Shown: positions 16,968 through 23,765 of the stretch, in pieces | Numbering within the stretch: the first letter of the stretch is position 1 | Layout: each line of letters opens with the position of its first letter | Assembly: GCA_039800165.1 (NCBI GenBank) | Contig: JBDLRH010000176.1 | Span: forward strand, 1-48,402 | Source: JBDLRH01 sp039800165 | GTDB lineage: Bacteria; Pseudomonadota; Gammaproteobacteria; Burkholderiales; Burkholderiaceae_C | Length of the DNA stretch: 48,402 bases | Direction of reading: 5' to 3' | The notes under the pieces: generated by a model | Told to the model about the DNA's origin: nothing | Seen by the model: the letters and a program-made list of their open reading frames with translations, nothing else | Databases searched by the model: none | Program-made: the position numbers and the translations under genes

Positions 16968-17609
16968 ATGACCGACCCTGCTGTCTGGCTGTTCGCCGCC
17001 GCTTTCACCCTGGCGGGCACACCGGTCACCTGGCTTGAACTGGTGGCCACCGGCCTCGGTCTGGGCATGGTGGCGTGCAACATCCGCGCGATTCACTGGG
17101 GCTGGCCGCTGGCCGCGCTGAGCTCGCTGCTGTACCTGCTGCTGTTCTGGCACAGCGCGCTGTACGGGCAGGCGCTGCTGCAGCTGGTGTTCATTGCGGT
17201 GTCGCTGTGGGGCTGGCAGCAGTGGCTGCGCGGCCGCGGCACCGACGGCGGTACGCTGTCGATCGGCTGGATGGCGCCGCGCCAGCGCGCCATGGCGGCG
17301 CTGGCCTGTGCGGCCCTGTGGCCGGTGCTGGCCTGGGCGCTGTTGAGCTACACCGACAGCGCCGTGCCCTGGGCAGATGCTTTTCCAACGGCACTGAGCC
17401 TGGTGGCCCAGGTGCTGCTGGCCCGCAAGCGGGTGGAAAACTGGCTGCTGTGGCTGGTGGTCAACGTGGCGAGCGTGGCCCTGTTCGCGAGCCAGGGCCT
17501 GTGGCCCACCGTCGTGCTGTACGCGGTGTTCGCAGCGCTGAGCGTGGTGGGCTGGCGCGCGTGGAAGGCACAGGTCGCCCCGCCACGCGCCACCGGGCGG
17601 ACGCCATGA
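16968..17609 (+). CDS. pnuC: Nicotinamide riboside transporter PnuC
   Basis: The 213-residue integral membrane protein has about seven hydrophobic segments. PnuC-type features include the aromatic-rich WGWPLAALSSLLYLLLFWHS with the following LYGQALLQLVFIAVSLWGW, and later NWLLWLVVNVASVALF. PnuC proteins carry nicotinamide riboside by facilitated diffusion and rely on phosphorylation inside the cell to trap it. The next gene, overlapping by ATGA, encodes the matching kinase, which strongly supports this substrate. It starts 42 bases after ftsB. Confidence 0.92.
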   Translation: MTDPAVWLFAAAFTLAGTPVTWLELVATGLGLGMVACNIRAIHWGWPLAALSSLLYLLLFWHSALYGQALLQLVFIAVSLWGWQQWLRGRGTDGGTLSIGWMAPRQRAMAALACAALWPVLAWALLSYTDSAVPWADAFPTALSLVAQVLLARKRVENWLLWLVVNVASVALFASQGLWPTVVLYAVFAALSVVGWRAWKAQVAPPRATGRTP

Positions 17610-18259
17610 TGCGCATCGCGCTGCTGGGTGCCGAGAGCACCGGCAAGTCCACCCTGGCACAGGCGCTCGAGCGGCACTGGCTGGACAGCGGCATGGCGGC
17701 TCAGCGCATCGACGAACACCTGCGCGAATGGTGTGCGCTGCACGGCCGCACACCCCAGCCCCATGAGCAGATCGCGATTGCCGCCGAGCAGGCGCGGCGG
17801 GTGCAGGCAGTGGCGGCGCACATCCGCGTGATCGCCGACACCACGCCCCTGATGACCGCGGTCTACAGCGAGTTGCTGTTCAACGACCGCTCGCTCTATC
17901 CGATGGCGCTGGAGCACCAGCGCAGCTACCAGGTCACGCTGCTCGCCGGGCTGGACCTGCCCTGGGTGCCCGATGGCATCCAGCGCGACGGGCCGCAGGT
18001 GCGCGAGCCGGTGGACCGGCTGCTGCGCGAGCGGCTGGGCGAAGCAGGCATTGCCTACCGGGTGGTGTACGGCAGCGGCGAAGAGCGGCTGCACAACGCG
18101 CTGCTGGCAATCGATGCGGCCCACGCGCGCCAGGGCATGGCACAGACCGGTGCCGTGGCAGCCCGGCTGGACGGCCAGACACGCCCGTGGCGCTGCGGCA
18201 AGTGCAGCGACCCGGACTGCGAACACCGCTTGTTCAGCGGCCTGACCGGAACGACCTGA
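17606..18259 (+). CDS. NadR-like nicotinamide riboside kinase with Cys-rich C-terminal tail
   Basis: The 217-residue P-loop ATPase begins MMRIALLGAESTGKST (Walker A at residues 8-16), the pattern of the C-terminal kinase domain of NadR. It lacks NadR's DNA-binding and NMN adenylyltransferase parts. It probably phosphorylates nicotinamide riboside imported by PnuC to NMN; start and pnuC stop overlap as ATGA. Other markers are VIADTTPLMTAVYSELLF and LLAGLDLPWVPDGIQRDG. Unusually, residues 195-210 read WRCGKCSDPDCEHRLF, with Cys197, Cys200, Cys205 and His207 spaced like a small zinc site. It converges on hslO with a 25-base gap. Confidence 0.85.
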   Translation: MMRIALLGAESTGKSTLAQALERHWLDSGMAAQRIDEHLREWCALHGRTPQPHEQIAIAAEQARRVQAVAAHIRVIADTTPLMTAVYSELLFNDRSLYPMALEHQRSYQVTLLAGLDLPWVPDGIQRDGPQVREPVDRLLRERLGEAGIAYRVVYGSGEERLHNALLAIDAAHARQGMAQTGAVAARLDGQTRPWRCGKCSDPDCEHRLFSGLTGTT

Positions 18260-18284
18260 GCCCGGGGGCGGCAGCGGTCGCCCG

Positions 18285-19256
18285 CTACTGCACCGTGCGA
18301 TTGACCGGCGGCTGGTCGCCCGGCGCGGTGAACAGCCGTGCGGCATCCACTGCATCAAAGCGGTACTGCTGGCCGCAGAAGTCACAGCCCACCTCGATGT
18401 CGGGGCGCTCGGCGAGGATGGACTCGGCCTCTTCGCGGCCGAGCGAGCGGATCATGCCGCCCACGCGCTCGCGGCTGCAGGTGCAGGCAAAGCGCGGGCC
18501 GCGGGCGCCCGACAGCGGCTCGAAGCGCAGCAGCTTTTCTTCCCAGAACAGGCGGTGCAGGATGGTGTTGGCATCCAGCGTGAGCAGCTCATCGCGGGTG
18601 AGGCTTCCGGCCAGCATGGCAATGCGGTTGTAGTCCTCGCTGCGGCCGATGCCGTCTTCGGTGTTGCCGAGGTTCTTCTCGCCTTCGCTGGGCAGGCGCT
18701 GGATCAGCAGCCCGCAGGCCACCTGGTCGTTGGCCGCCAGCACCAGCCGCGTGTCCAGCTGCTCGGACTGCAGCATGTAGTGCTCAAGCACCTCGCTCAG
18801 CCTCCCCAGGCGTTCGTGGCGGTCGCCGAACAGCGGTACCACCCCCTGGTAGGGCTGCTGCCCGGGCAGGCGGTCCTTGGGGTCGAGCGTGATCGCGCAG
18901 CGGCCCTGGTTGTGCACATTCACAAGCTCGGGCAGCCCCGCGCCCTCGGGCACCGTGCCCACCACCTTCGCCGTGGCGCGCAGGCCCAGGTCGGGCTGCA
19001 CCTCGGCCACCGCCACCTTGACCGGCCCGTCGCCGAACACCTGCAGGATCAGCGCACCGTTGAACTTGATGTTGGACTGCATCAGCGCACCGGCCGCGGC
19101 CATCTCGCCAAGCAGCTCGCGCACCGGCGCAGGGTACGCACCGGTGCTGACGTTGGCCGCGCGCCGCGCCAGGATCTCGGTCCAGCTGTCGGTCAGGCGC
19201 ACCAGCATGCCGCGCACCGGCAGGCCGTCAAACAGGAACTTGTGCAGCTCGCTCAC
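18285..19256 (-). CDS. hslO: Redox-regulated Hsp33 chaperonin
   Basis: The 323-residue holdase is activated by oxidation. The N-terminal core starts VSELHKFLFDGLPVRGMLVRL, followed by GEMAAAGALMQSNIKFNGAL and VNVHNQGRCAITLD. The C-terminal redox switch has the CxC and CxxC pairs, CTCSRER and CDFCGQQY, that bind zinc when reduced. The GTG at 19254-19256 is preferred; upstream in-frame sequence overlaps the carbonic anhydrase gene and does not look like protein. A GGTGAGC just upstream may serve the ribosome. It lies 26 bases after the gamma carbonic anhydrase-like gene, probably co-transcribed. Confidence 0.94.
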   Translation of the reverse strand: MSELHKFLFDGLPVRGMLVRLTDSWTEILARRAANVSTGAYPAPVRELLGEMAAAGALMQSNIKFNGALILQVFGDGPVKVAVAEVQPDLGLRATAKVVGTVPEGAGLPELVNVHNQGRCAITLDPKDRLPGQQPYQGVVPLFGDRHERLGRLSEVLEHYMLQSEQLDTRLVLAANDQVACGLLIQRLPSEGEKNLGNTEDGIGRSEDYNRIAMLAGSLTRDELLTLDANTILHRLFWEEKLLRFEPLSGARGPRFACTCSRERVGGMIRSLGREEAESILAERPDIEVGCDFCGQQYRFDAVDAARLFTAPGDQPPVNRTVQ

Positions 19257-19282
19257 GCGCTCACCCCGTGCACCACGCTGCG

Positions 19283-19807
19283 TCAGCCGATCTTGCGCAG
19301 CCCGCGCGCATAGCGCTGGCCGTTGTCCACATAGTGCGCGGCACTGAGCGCCAGGCGCTCGAAGGCAGCCGCATCCAGCTCGCGCACCACCTTGGCCGGG
19401 GCGCCGAGGATCAGGCTGTTGTCGGGGAACTCCTTGCCCTCGGTCACCACGCTGCCTGCGCCGACGATGCTGTTGCGGCCGATCTTCGCGCCGTTGAGCA
19501 CCACCGCGGCAATGCCGATCAGCGACCCGTCGCCGATGGTGCAGCCGTGCAGCATCACCTGATGGCCGACCGTCACGTTGTCGCCGATGGTCAGCGGCCA
19601 GCCGATGTCGGCATGCAGCACAGACAGGTCCTGCACATTGCTGTTGCGCCCGATACGGATGGTCTCGGTGTCGCCGCGGATGACGGCGCCAAACCAGACG
19701 CTCGCGTTGTCGCCAAGCTCCACCGCGCCGATGACCTCGGCGCTGTCGGCCACCCACACGCCTGCGCCCATCTGCGGCGCCTTGCCGTCAAGTTCATAGA
19801 GTGCCAT
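19283..19807 (-). CDS. Gamma carbonic anhydrase-like hexapeptide-repeat protein
   Basis: The 174-residue protein is a left-handed beta helix built of hexapeptide repeats (IGRNSNVQDL, IGDNVTV, IGDGSLIG, IGRNSIVGAGSVV). The trimeric-interface zinc ligands are present as His65 (SVLHAD), His82 and His87 (VGHQVMLHG). This matches YrdA/PaaY-type gamma carbonic anhydrase homologues, many of which have low or no anhydrase activity. The ATG at 19807 is preceded by AAGGG. It is divergent from the DUF455 gene and followed by hslO. Confidence 0.9.
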   Translation of the reverse strand: MALYELDGKAPQMGAGVWVADSAEVIGAVELGDNASVWFGAVIRGDTETIRIGRNSNVQDLSVLHADIGWPLTIGDNVTVGHQVMLHGCTIGDGSLIGIAAVVLNGAKIGRNSIVGAGSVVTEGKEFPDNSLILGAPAKVVRELDAAAFERLALSAAHYVDNGQRYARGLRKIG

Positions 19808-19841
19808 CGCCGTGCCGCCCTTCTGTCGTGCCTGTGAAACC

Positions 19842-19851
19842 TACAATTGTC
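19842..19851. promoter_or_regulatory. Back-to-back -10 boxes, DUF455 (+) and carbonic anhydrase-like (-)
   Basis: TACAATTGTC reads TACAAT on the plus strand (19842-19847) and GACAAT on the minus strand (19846-19851). The plus box ends 8 bases before an ATG at 19856. The minus box implies a leader of about 30 bases for the gene starting at 19807. Confidence 0.45.
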
Positions 19852-19855
19852 GCGC

Positions 19856-20746
19856 ATGCCTCCCCTGCCCGCGCTTGTCCCCACTGCCACGGTTCCAACG
19901 GCTCCAACGGCCCCAATGACTGCAACCGCTCCGTGCGGCCTGCGCAGCGCCGCCCTGCAGGCCCTGTGCGTGCGCGACCCGGCAGCCAAGTCAGATGCCA
20001 CGCGCGCGCTGTACGCGCAAGCCAGGGGCACACCCGGCCTGGGCATCGAGGCCGCCTGTGCACTGCCCCACAGGCTGGATGCGTCGGTACTGCCCGGGCG
20101 CCCCGCGCGGCCGCCCCTGGTGCACCCGGCCCGCGTGCCGCGGCGCTCGCCGCACAGCCCGGCCGGGCTGGCCGCGCTGCTGCATGCCATCGCGCACATC
20201 GAATTCAATGCCATCAACCTGGCGCTGGACGCAGTCTGGCGCTTTGACGGCATGCCGCAGGACTACTACCTCGACTGGCTGCGGGTGGCAGCCGAGGAGG
20301 CACATCACTTCACGCTGCTGCGCGGGCATCTGCAGACACTCGGCCATGACTACGGCGACTTCGACGCGCACGACAACCTGTGGCAGATGTGCGAGCGCAC
20401 CGCCGGCGACATCGTGGCGCGCATGGCGCTGGTGCCGCGCACGCTGGAGGCGCGCGGGCTGGACGCCACGCCGCAGATCCAGCACAAGCTGCGCAGCGTG
20501 GGCACGCCCGGGGCGCTGCGTGCGGTGGAGATCCTGGAGGTGATCCTGCGCGACGAGGTTGGCCATGTGGCGATCGGCAACCACTGGTACCGCTGGCTGT
20601 GCGAGCGCGAAGGCCTGGACCCGGTGGCGCACTACGGCGTGCTGGTGCAGCGCCACCAGGCGCCGCGCCTGCATCCACCGTTCAACGAGTCGGCGCGCAA
20701 GCGCGCCGGCTTCACCGACGCGGAACTGGCCTGGCTGACCGGCTGA
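19856..20746 (+). CDS. DUF455 ferritin-like protein
   Basis: The product (296 residues from the ATG at 19856) is a four-helix ferritin-like protein with likely di-iron ligands. These appear in IAHIEFNAINLALDAVWRF, EEAHHFTLLRGHL and LEVILRDEVGHVAIGNHWY (E...EAHH and E..H pairs). DUF455 has no proven reaction; relatives in the superfamily include oxygenases such as MiaE. The first 20 residues are Pro/Thr-rich (PALVPTATVPTAPTAP), and the family more often begins near a second ATG at 19916 (MTATAPCGLRSAALQAL). The TACAAT box 8 bases before 19856 favours the longer form, but I cannot decide. It is convergent with xerD. Confidence 0.85.
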   Translation: MPPLPALVPTATVPTAPTAPMTATAPCGLRSAALQALCVRDPAAKSDATRALYAQARGTPGLGIEAACALPHRLDASVLPGRPARPPLVHPARVPRRSPHSPAGLAALLHAIAHIEFNAINLALDAVWRFDGMPQDYYLDWLRVAAEEAHHFTLLRGHLQTLGHDYGDFDAHDNLWQMCERTAGDIVARMALVPRTLEARGLDATPQIQHKLRSVGTPGALRAVEILEVILRDEVGHVAIGNHWYRWLCEREGLDPVAHYGVLVQRHQAPRLHPPFNESARKRAGFTDAELAWLTG

Positions 20747-20768
20747 CGCCGGCGGCCTTCACGCCAAC

Positions 20769-21683
20769 TCAGCCGCGCGGGTGGTGCTGCGCATGCAGCT
20801 GCTTGAGCCGCTCGCGCGCCACATGGGTGTAGATGGTGGTGGTGGAGATGTCGGCATGCCCCAGCAGCATCTGCACCGCCCGCAGGTCGGCGCCGTGGTT
20901 CAGCAGGTGCGTGGCAAAGGCGTGGCGCAGGGTGTGCGGTGACAGCGGTGCGGTGATGCCTGCAACCAGCGCGCACTTCTTCACGATCATCCAGAAGCTC
21001 ACCCGCGTCATGGCCGCGCCGCGCTGCGTCACGAACAGGTCGGGGGTCTGGCGCTCGCCCAGCACCGCCGGACGGCCCTCGCGCAGCCAGCGCTCGAGCC
21101 ACTGACGCGCGGCCCAGCCGAAGGGCACCAGCCGCTCTTTCGCGCCCTTGCCGGTGACGCGCAACACCCCCTCGGCCAGGCTCAGCTCGGTGGTCTTCAG
21201 GCCCACCAGCTCGCTCACCCGCAGGCCGCTGGCGTACATCAGCTCGAGCATGGTGCGGTCGCGCAGGCCAATCGGGGTGTCGGCGTCGGGCGCAGACAGC
21301 AGCGCCTCGACCTGCGCTTCGGTCAGCGTCTTGGGCACGCGCAGCGGCTGGCGAGCGGCCTGCAGCTTGAGTGTGGGGTCGGTGGTGATGCGGCGCTCGC
21401 GCAGCGCCCAGTGAAAGTAGCGCCGCAGCACCGTCAGGCGCCGGTTCGCGCTGGTCGCGCGCGTGACCGCGTGGCGCGCGGCAAAGTAGGCCAGCAGGTC
21501 GGCTTCGGTGGTGGCGTCCAGCGCGATGCCGCGTGGCGCCAGCCACTGTGCGTACAGCGTCAGGTCGCGGCGGTAGGCCTCCAGCGTGTTGCGCGCCAGG
21601 CCGTCCTCCAGCCACAGGGCATCGATGAAGGCATCGATGCCCTCGTGGCGTGGAACTGCCGGGGCGCTGGCCGCTTCGCTCAA
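20769..21683 (-). CDS. xerD: Tyrosine recombinase XerD
   Basis: XerD with XerC resolves chromosome dimers at dif under FtsK control. The 304-residue protein has the SAM-like N-terminal domain (IDALWLEDGLARNTLEAYRRD) and a catalytic domain with the full set Arg155 (SGLRVSEL), Lys179 (TGKGAKERLVPF), His250 and Arg253 (SPHTLRHAFATHLL), His276 (LGHADISTTTIYTHV) and nucleophile Tyr285. The only plausible start is a TTG at 21681-21683 overlapping the stop of the upstream binding-protein gene as TTGA. This is unusual for xerD. It is the housekeeping recombinase, not a phage integrase: no att-like repeats or phage genes are near. Confidence 0.95.
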   Translation of the reverse strand: MSEAASAPAVPRHEGIDAFIDALWLEDGLARNTLEAYRRDLTLYAQWLAPRGIALDATTEADLLAYFAARHAVTRATSANRRLTVLRRYFHWALRERRITTDPTLKLQAARQPLRVPKTLTEAQVEALLSAPDADTPIGLRDRTMLELMYASGLRVSELVGLKTTELSLAEGVLRVTGKGAKERLVPFGWAARQWLERWLREGRPAVLGERQTPDLFVTQRGAAMTRVSFWMIVKKCALVAGITAPLSPHTLRHAFATHLLNHGADLRAVQMLLGHADISTTTIYTHVARERLKQLHAQHHPRG

Positions 21684-22654
21684 TCGAGCTTGAGCTTCTG
21701 GTCGGCGACGACCTTCTTGTACACGTCGAACTCGGCCTTGATCTGGTCGGCGAATTCGGCAGGCGAATTGCCCAGCACCAGCGAGCCGGTGTCTTCGATG
21801 CGCTTGCGCACCGCCGGGTCCTGCAGCACCTGGCGCACCGCGGCGTTGACCTTGTCAACCACCTCTTTCGGCAGGCCCTTCGGGCCGTAGATGCCGTAAT
21901 AGGCCATGCGGTTCACCGGCTCCAGGCCCAGTTCCTTGAAGGTTGGCACGCTGGGCAGCTGGCTCAGGCGCTGCGGCGCGGCCACCGCCATCGGCACCAG
22001 TCGGTTGTCGCGGATGAAGGGCAGCGCCGAGGGCATGTTGTCGAAGATCACCGGCACCTGGCCGGCCACCGTGTCGTTGAGCGCCGGGCCGGCGCCGCGA
22101 TACGGGATGTGGGTGACGAACACGCCGGCCAGGCTCTTCCACAGCTCGGTCTGCAGGTGGCCGATGCCGCCGGTGCCCGACGACGCGTACGAGTACTTGC
22201 CCGGGCTCTTCTTGAGCTCGGCGACGAAGGCCCGGTAGTCCTTGGCCGGGAAGCTCGGGTGGACCGCGATCACGTTGGGCGTGGCCGCGATGTTGATGAT
22301 GGGCGTGAAGTCGGTGATCGGGTTGTACGGAATCTTCGGATTGATCGCCGGGTTGGCCGCCGTGGTGGACACCGTGGCCATGCCAAGGTTGTAGCCATCG
22401 GGTGCGACCTTGGCCGTCTCGTTGGCGCCCACCACGCCGCCGCCGCCGGCCTTGTTCACCACCACCACCTGCTGGCCCAGCGCCTTGCCCAGCGGCTCGG
22501 CGATGACGCGCGCAATGATGTCGGTGGTGCCACCCGGTGCGAACGGCACCTGCAGGGAGATCGGCTTGTTGGGATACGACTGCGCGAAGGCGGGCGCTGC
22601 GGCGGCCAGGGCCGGCAGGGCGGCCAGGGCAATCCAGTGTCGGCGTTGCATCAT
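21680..22654 (-). CDS. Tripartite tricarboxylate transporter (Bug/TctC) family substrate-binding protein
   Basis: The 324-residue periplasmic protein has a Sec signal peptide (MMQRRHWIALAALPALAAAA, then PAFAQS). The Bug-family body has FAPGGTTDIIARVIAEPL, GQQVVVVNKAGGGGVVGAN, IPYRGAGPALNDTVAGQ, and a GPKGLPKEVVDKVNAAV end-domain. These proteins bind carboxylates and are hugely expanded in Burkholderiales; most lack a cognate TctA/TctB, as here. The ligand is unknown. A GGAG lies 6 bases before the first ATG (22654) and 9 before the second (22651); either could be used. xerD starts inside its stop. Confidence 0.9.
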   Translation of the reverse strand: MMQRRHWIALAALPALAAAAPAFAQSYPNKPISLQVPFAPGGTTDIIARVIAEPLGKALGQQVVVVNKAGGGGVVGANETAKVAPDGYNLGMATVSTTAANPAINPKIPYNPITDFTPIINIAATPNVIAVHPSFPAKDYRAFVAELKKSPGKYSYASSGTGGIGHLQTELWKSLAGVFVTHIPYRGAGPALNDTVAGQVPVIFDNMPSALPFIRDNRLVPMAVAAPQRLSQLPSVPTFKELGLEPVNRMAYYGIYGPKGLPKEVVDKVNAAVRQVLQDPAVRKRIEDTGSLVLGNSPAEFADQIKAEFDVYKKVVADQKLKLD

Positions 22655-22771
22655 CTTTTGCTCCGGAATTGAGGGAAATGCGCGCGGATTGTGGCGCGGC
22701 ATTGCGAAATGCCGCCCGATGTTAGATGCGATTCCCGCACCCGCGCCAAGGGGTTTGCCCTCAGCGGCGGT

Positions 22772-22777
22772 TATTCT
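22772..22777 (+). promoter_or_regulatory. -10 box for AEC transporter (TATTCT)
   Basis: TATTCT ends 6 bases before a GTG start at 22784, so the transcript would begin at or next to the start codon. Confidence 0.4.
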
Positions 22778-22783
22778 CAGGCG

Positions 22784-23701
22784 GTGAATTACGCCCAACT
22801 GCTGCTGCCCGACTTCTCGCTGATCCTCATCGGTGCCCTGCTGTGCCGCTACACCGCCCTGGACCGCAGCATCTGGCAGCCGGTGGAGGGGTTGGTCTAT
22901 TACTTTCTGTTTCCGGTGCTGCTGTTCAGCGCCATCGTGCGCAGCCCGCTGGACCTGGGGGCGGCGTCCAGCCTGATCGCTGCCGGCCTGACGCTGGGCG
23001 TGAGCGCGATCGCACTGTCGTACAGCCTGCCCTACTGGCCGTGGCTTGGCCGGCAGCTCGACCGGCGCGACCACGCCGCCAGCGCGCAGGTGGCGTTTCG
23101 CTTCAACTCGTTCATTGCGTTGCCGGTGGCCGAGCGGCTGGCCGGCGCCCAGGGCCTGCAGCTGGTGGCGGTGCTGATCGGGGTGTGCGTGCCGCTGTTC
23201 AACATCGGTGCGGTGTGGCCGATGGTGCGCCACGACGCGCAGGCACGGCAGCGCGGCTTCCTCAAGGAGCTGCTGCGCAATCCGCTGATCATCGCCACGG
23301 TGTCGGGGCTGCTGGCCAACCTGCTGGGCTTTCGCATGCCTGGCTGGCTTGAGCCCACCGTCACCCGCATTGGCGCCGCCTCCATTGCGCTGGGCCTGAT
23401 GGCCGCCGGCGCCGGCCTGCAGTTCGGCAGCCTGGCGCGTGCCAAGGCGCTGGCGGTGTCGGTGCTGACGATCAAGCACCTGACGCTGCCGCTGCTGGCG
23501 CTGCTGTACGCCGCGCTCTATCGGCTGGACCCGGTGCAGCGCACCATCCTGCTGAGCTTCTCGGCCATGCCCACCGCGTCCACCTGCTATGTGCTGGCCG
23601 CGCGCATGGGCTACAACGGACCGCTGGTGGCGGGCCTAGTCACCTTCTCCACGCTGCTCGGGATCGTCAGCCTGCCCTTTGCACTGGGCGTGCTGCGCTA
23701 G
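22784..23701 (+). CDS. AEC (auxin efflux carrier) family transporter
   Basis: The 305-residue membrane protein has about ten hydrophobic segments in the AEC/malonate-carrier pattern: LLPDFSLILIGALLCRY, VEGLVYYFLFPVLLFSAIV, FRFNSFIALPVAERLAG, and the C-terminal FSAMPTASTCYVLAARMGYN followed by VTFSTLLGIVSLP. Such proteins move organic acids or related anions, but the substrate here is unknown. The GTG at 22784 (VNYAQLLLPD) is chosen because it fits the family N-terminus and follows a -10 box by 6 bases. An ATG further upstream would add poor sequence. It is divergent from the TctC-like gene and convergent with the molybdopterin gene. Confidence 0.88.
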   Translation: MNYAQLLLPDFSLILIGALLCRYTALDRSIWQPVEGLVYYFLFPVLLFSAIVRSPLDLGAASSLIAAGLTLGVSAIALSYSLPYWPWLGRQLDRRDHAASAQVAFRFNSFIALPVAERLAGAQGLQLVAVLIGVCVPLFNIGAVWPMVRHDAQARQRGFLKELLRNPLIIATVSGLLANLLGFRMPGWLEPTVTRIGAASIALGLMAAGAGLQFGSLARAKALAVSVLTIKHLTLPLLALLYAALYRLDPVQRTILLSFSAMPTASTCYVLAARMGYNGPLVAGLVTFSTLLGIVSLPFALGVLR

Positions 23702-23716
23702 CGGCTGCGGCGCTCC

Positions 23717-23755
23717 GCTGTGGCGCTCGGTTGTGGCGCTCAGTTGTGGCTGTCA
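23717..23755. repeat. Three imperfect 13-base tandem repeats between convergent genes
   Basis: Units gctgtggcgctcg, gttgtggcgctca and gttgtggctgtca follow each other in the 64-base gap between the AEC carrier and the molybdopterin gene. There is no hairpin with a T-run, so this is not an intrinsic terminator. Confidence 0.75.
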
Positions 23756-23765
23756 GGCGCCGTGA

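Noticed and set aside
20769..21683. xerD as a phage or island integrase
   Set aside because: Length, N-terminal domain wording and clean housekeeping context match XerD. No att repeats, tRNA or phage genes are nearby.
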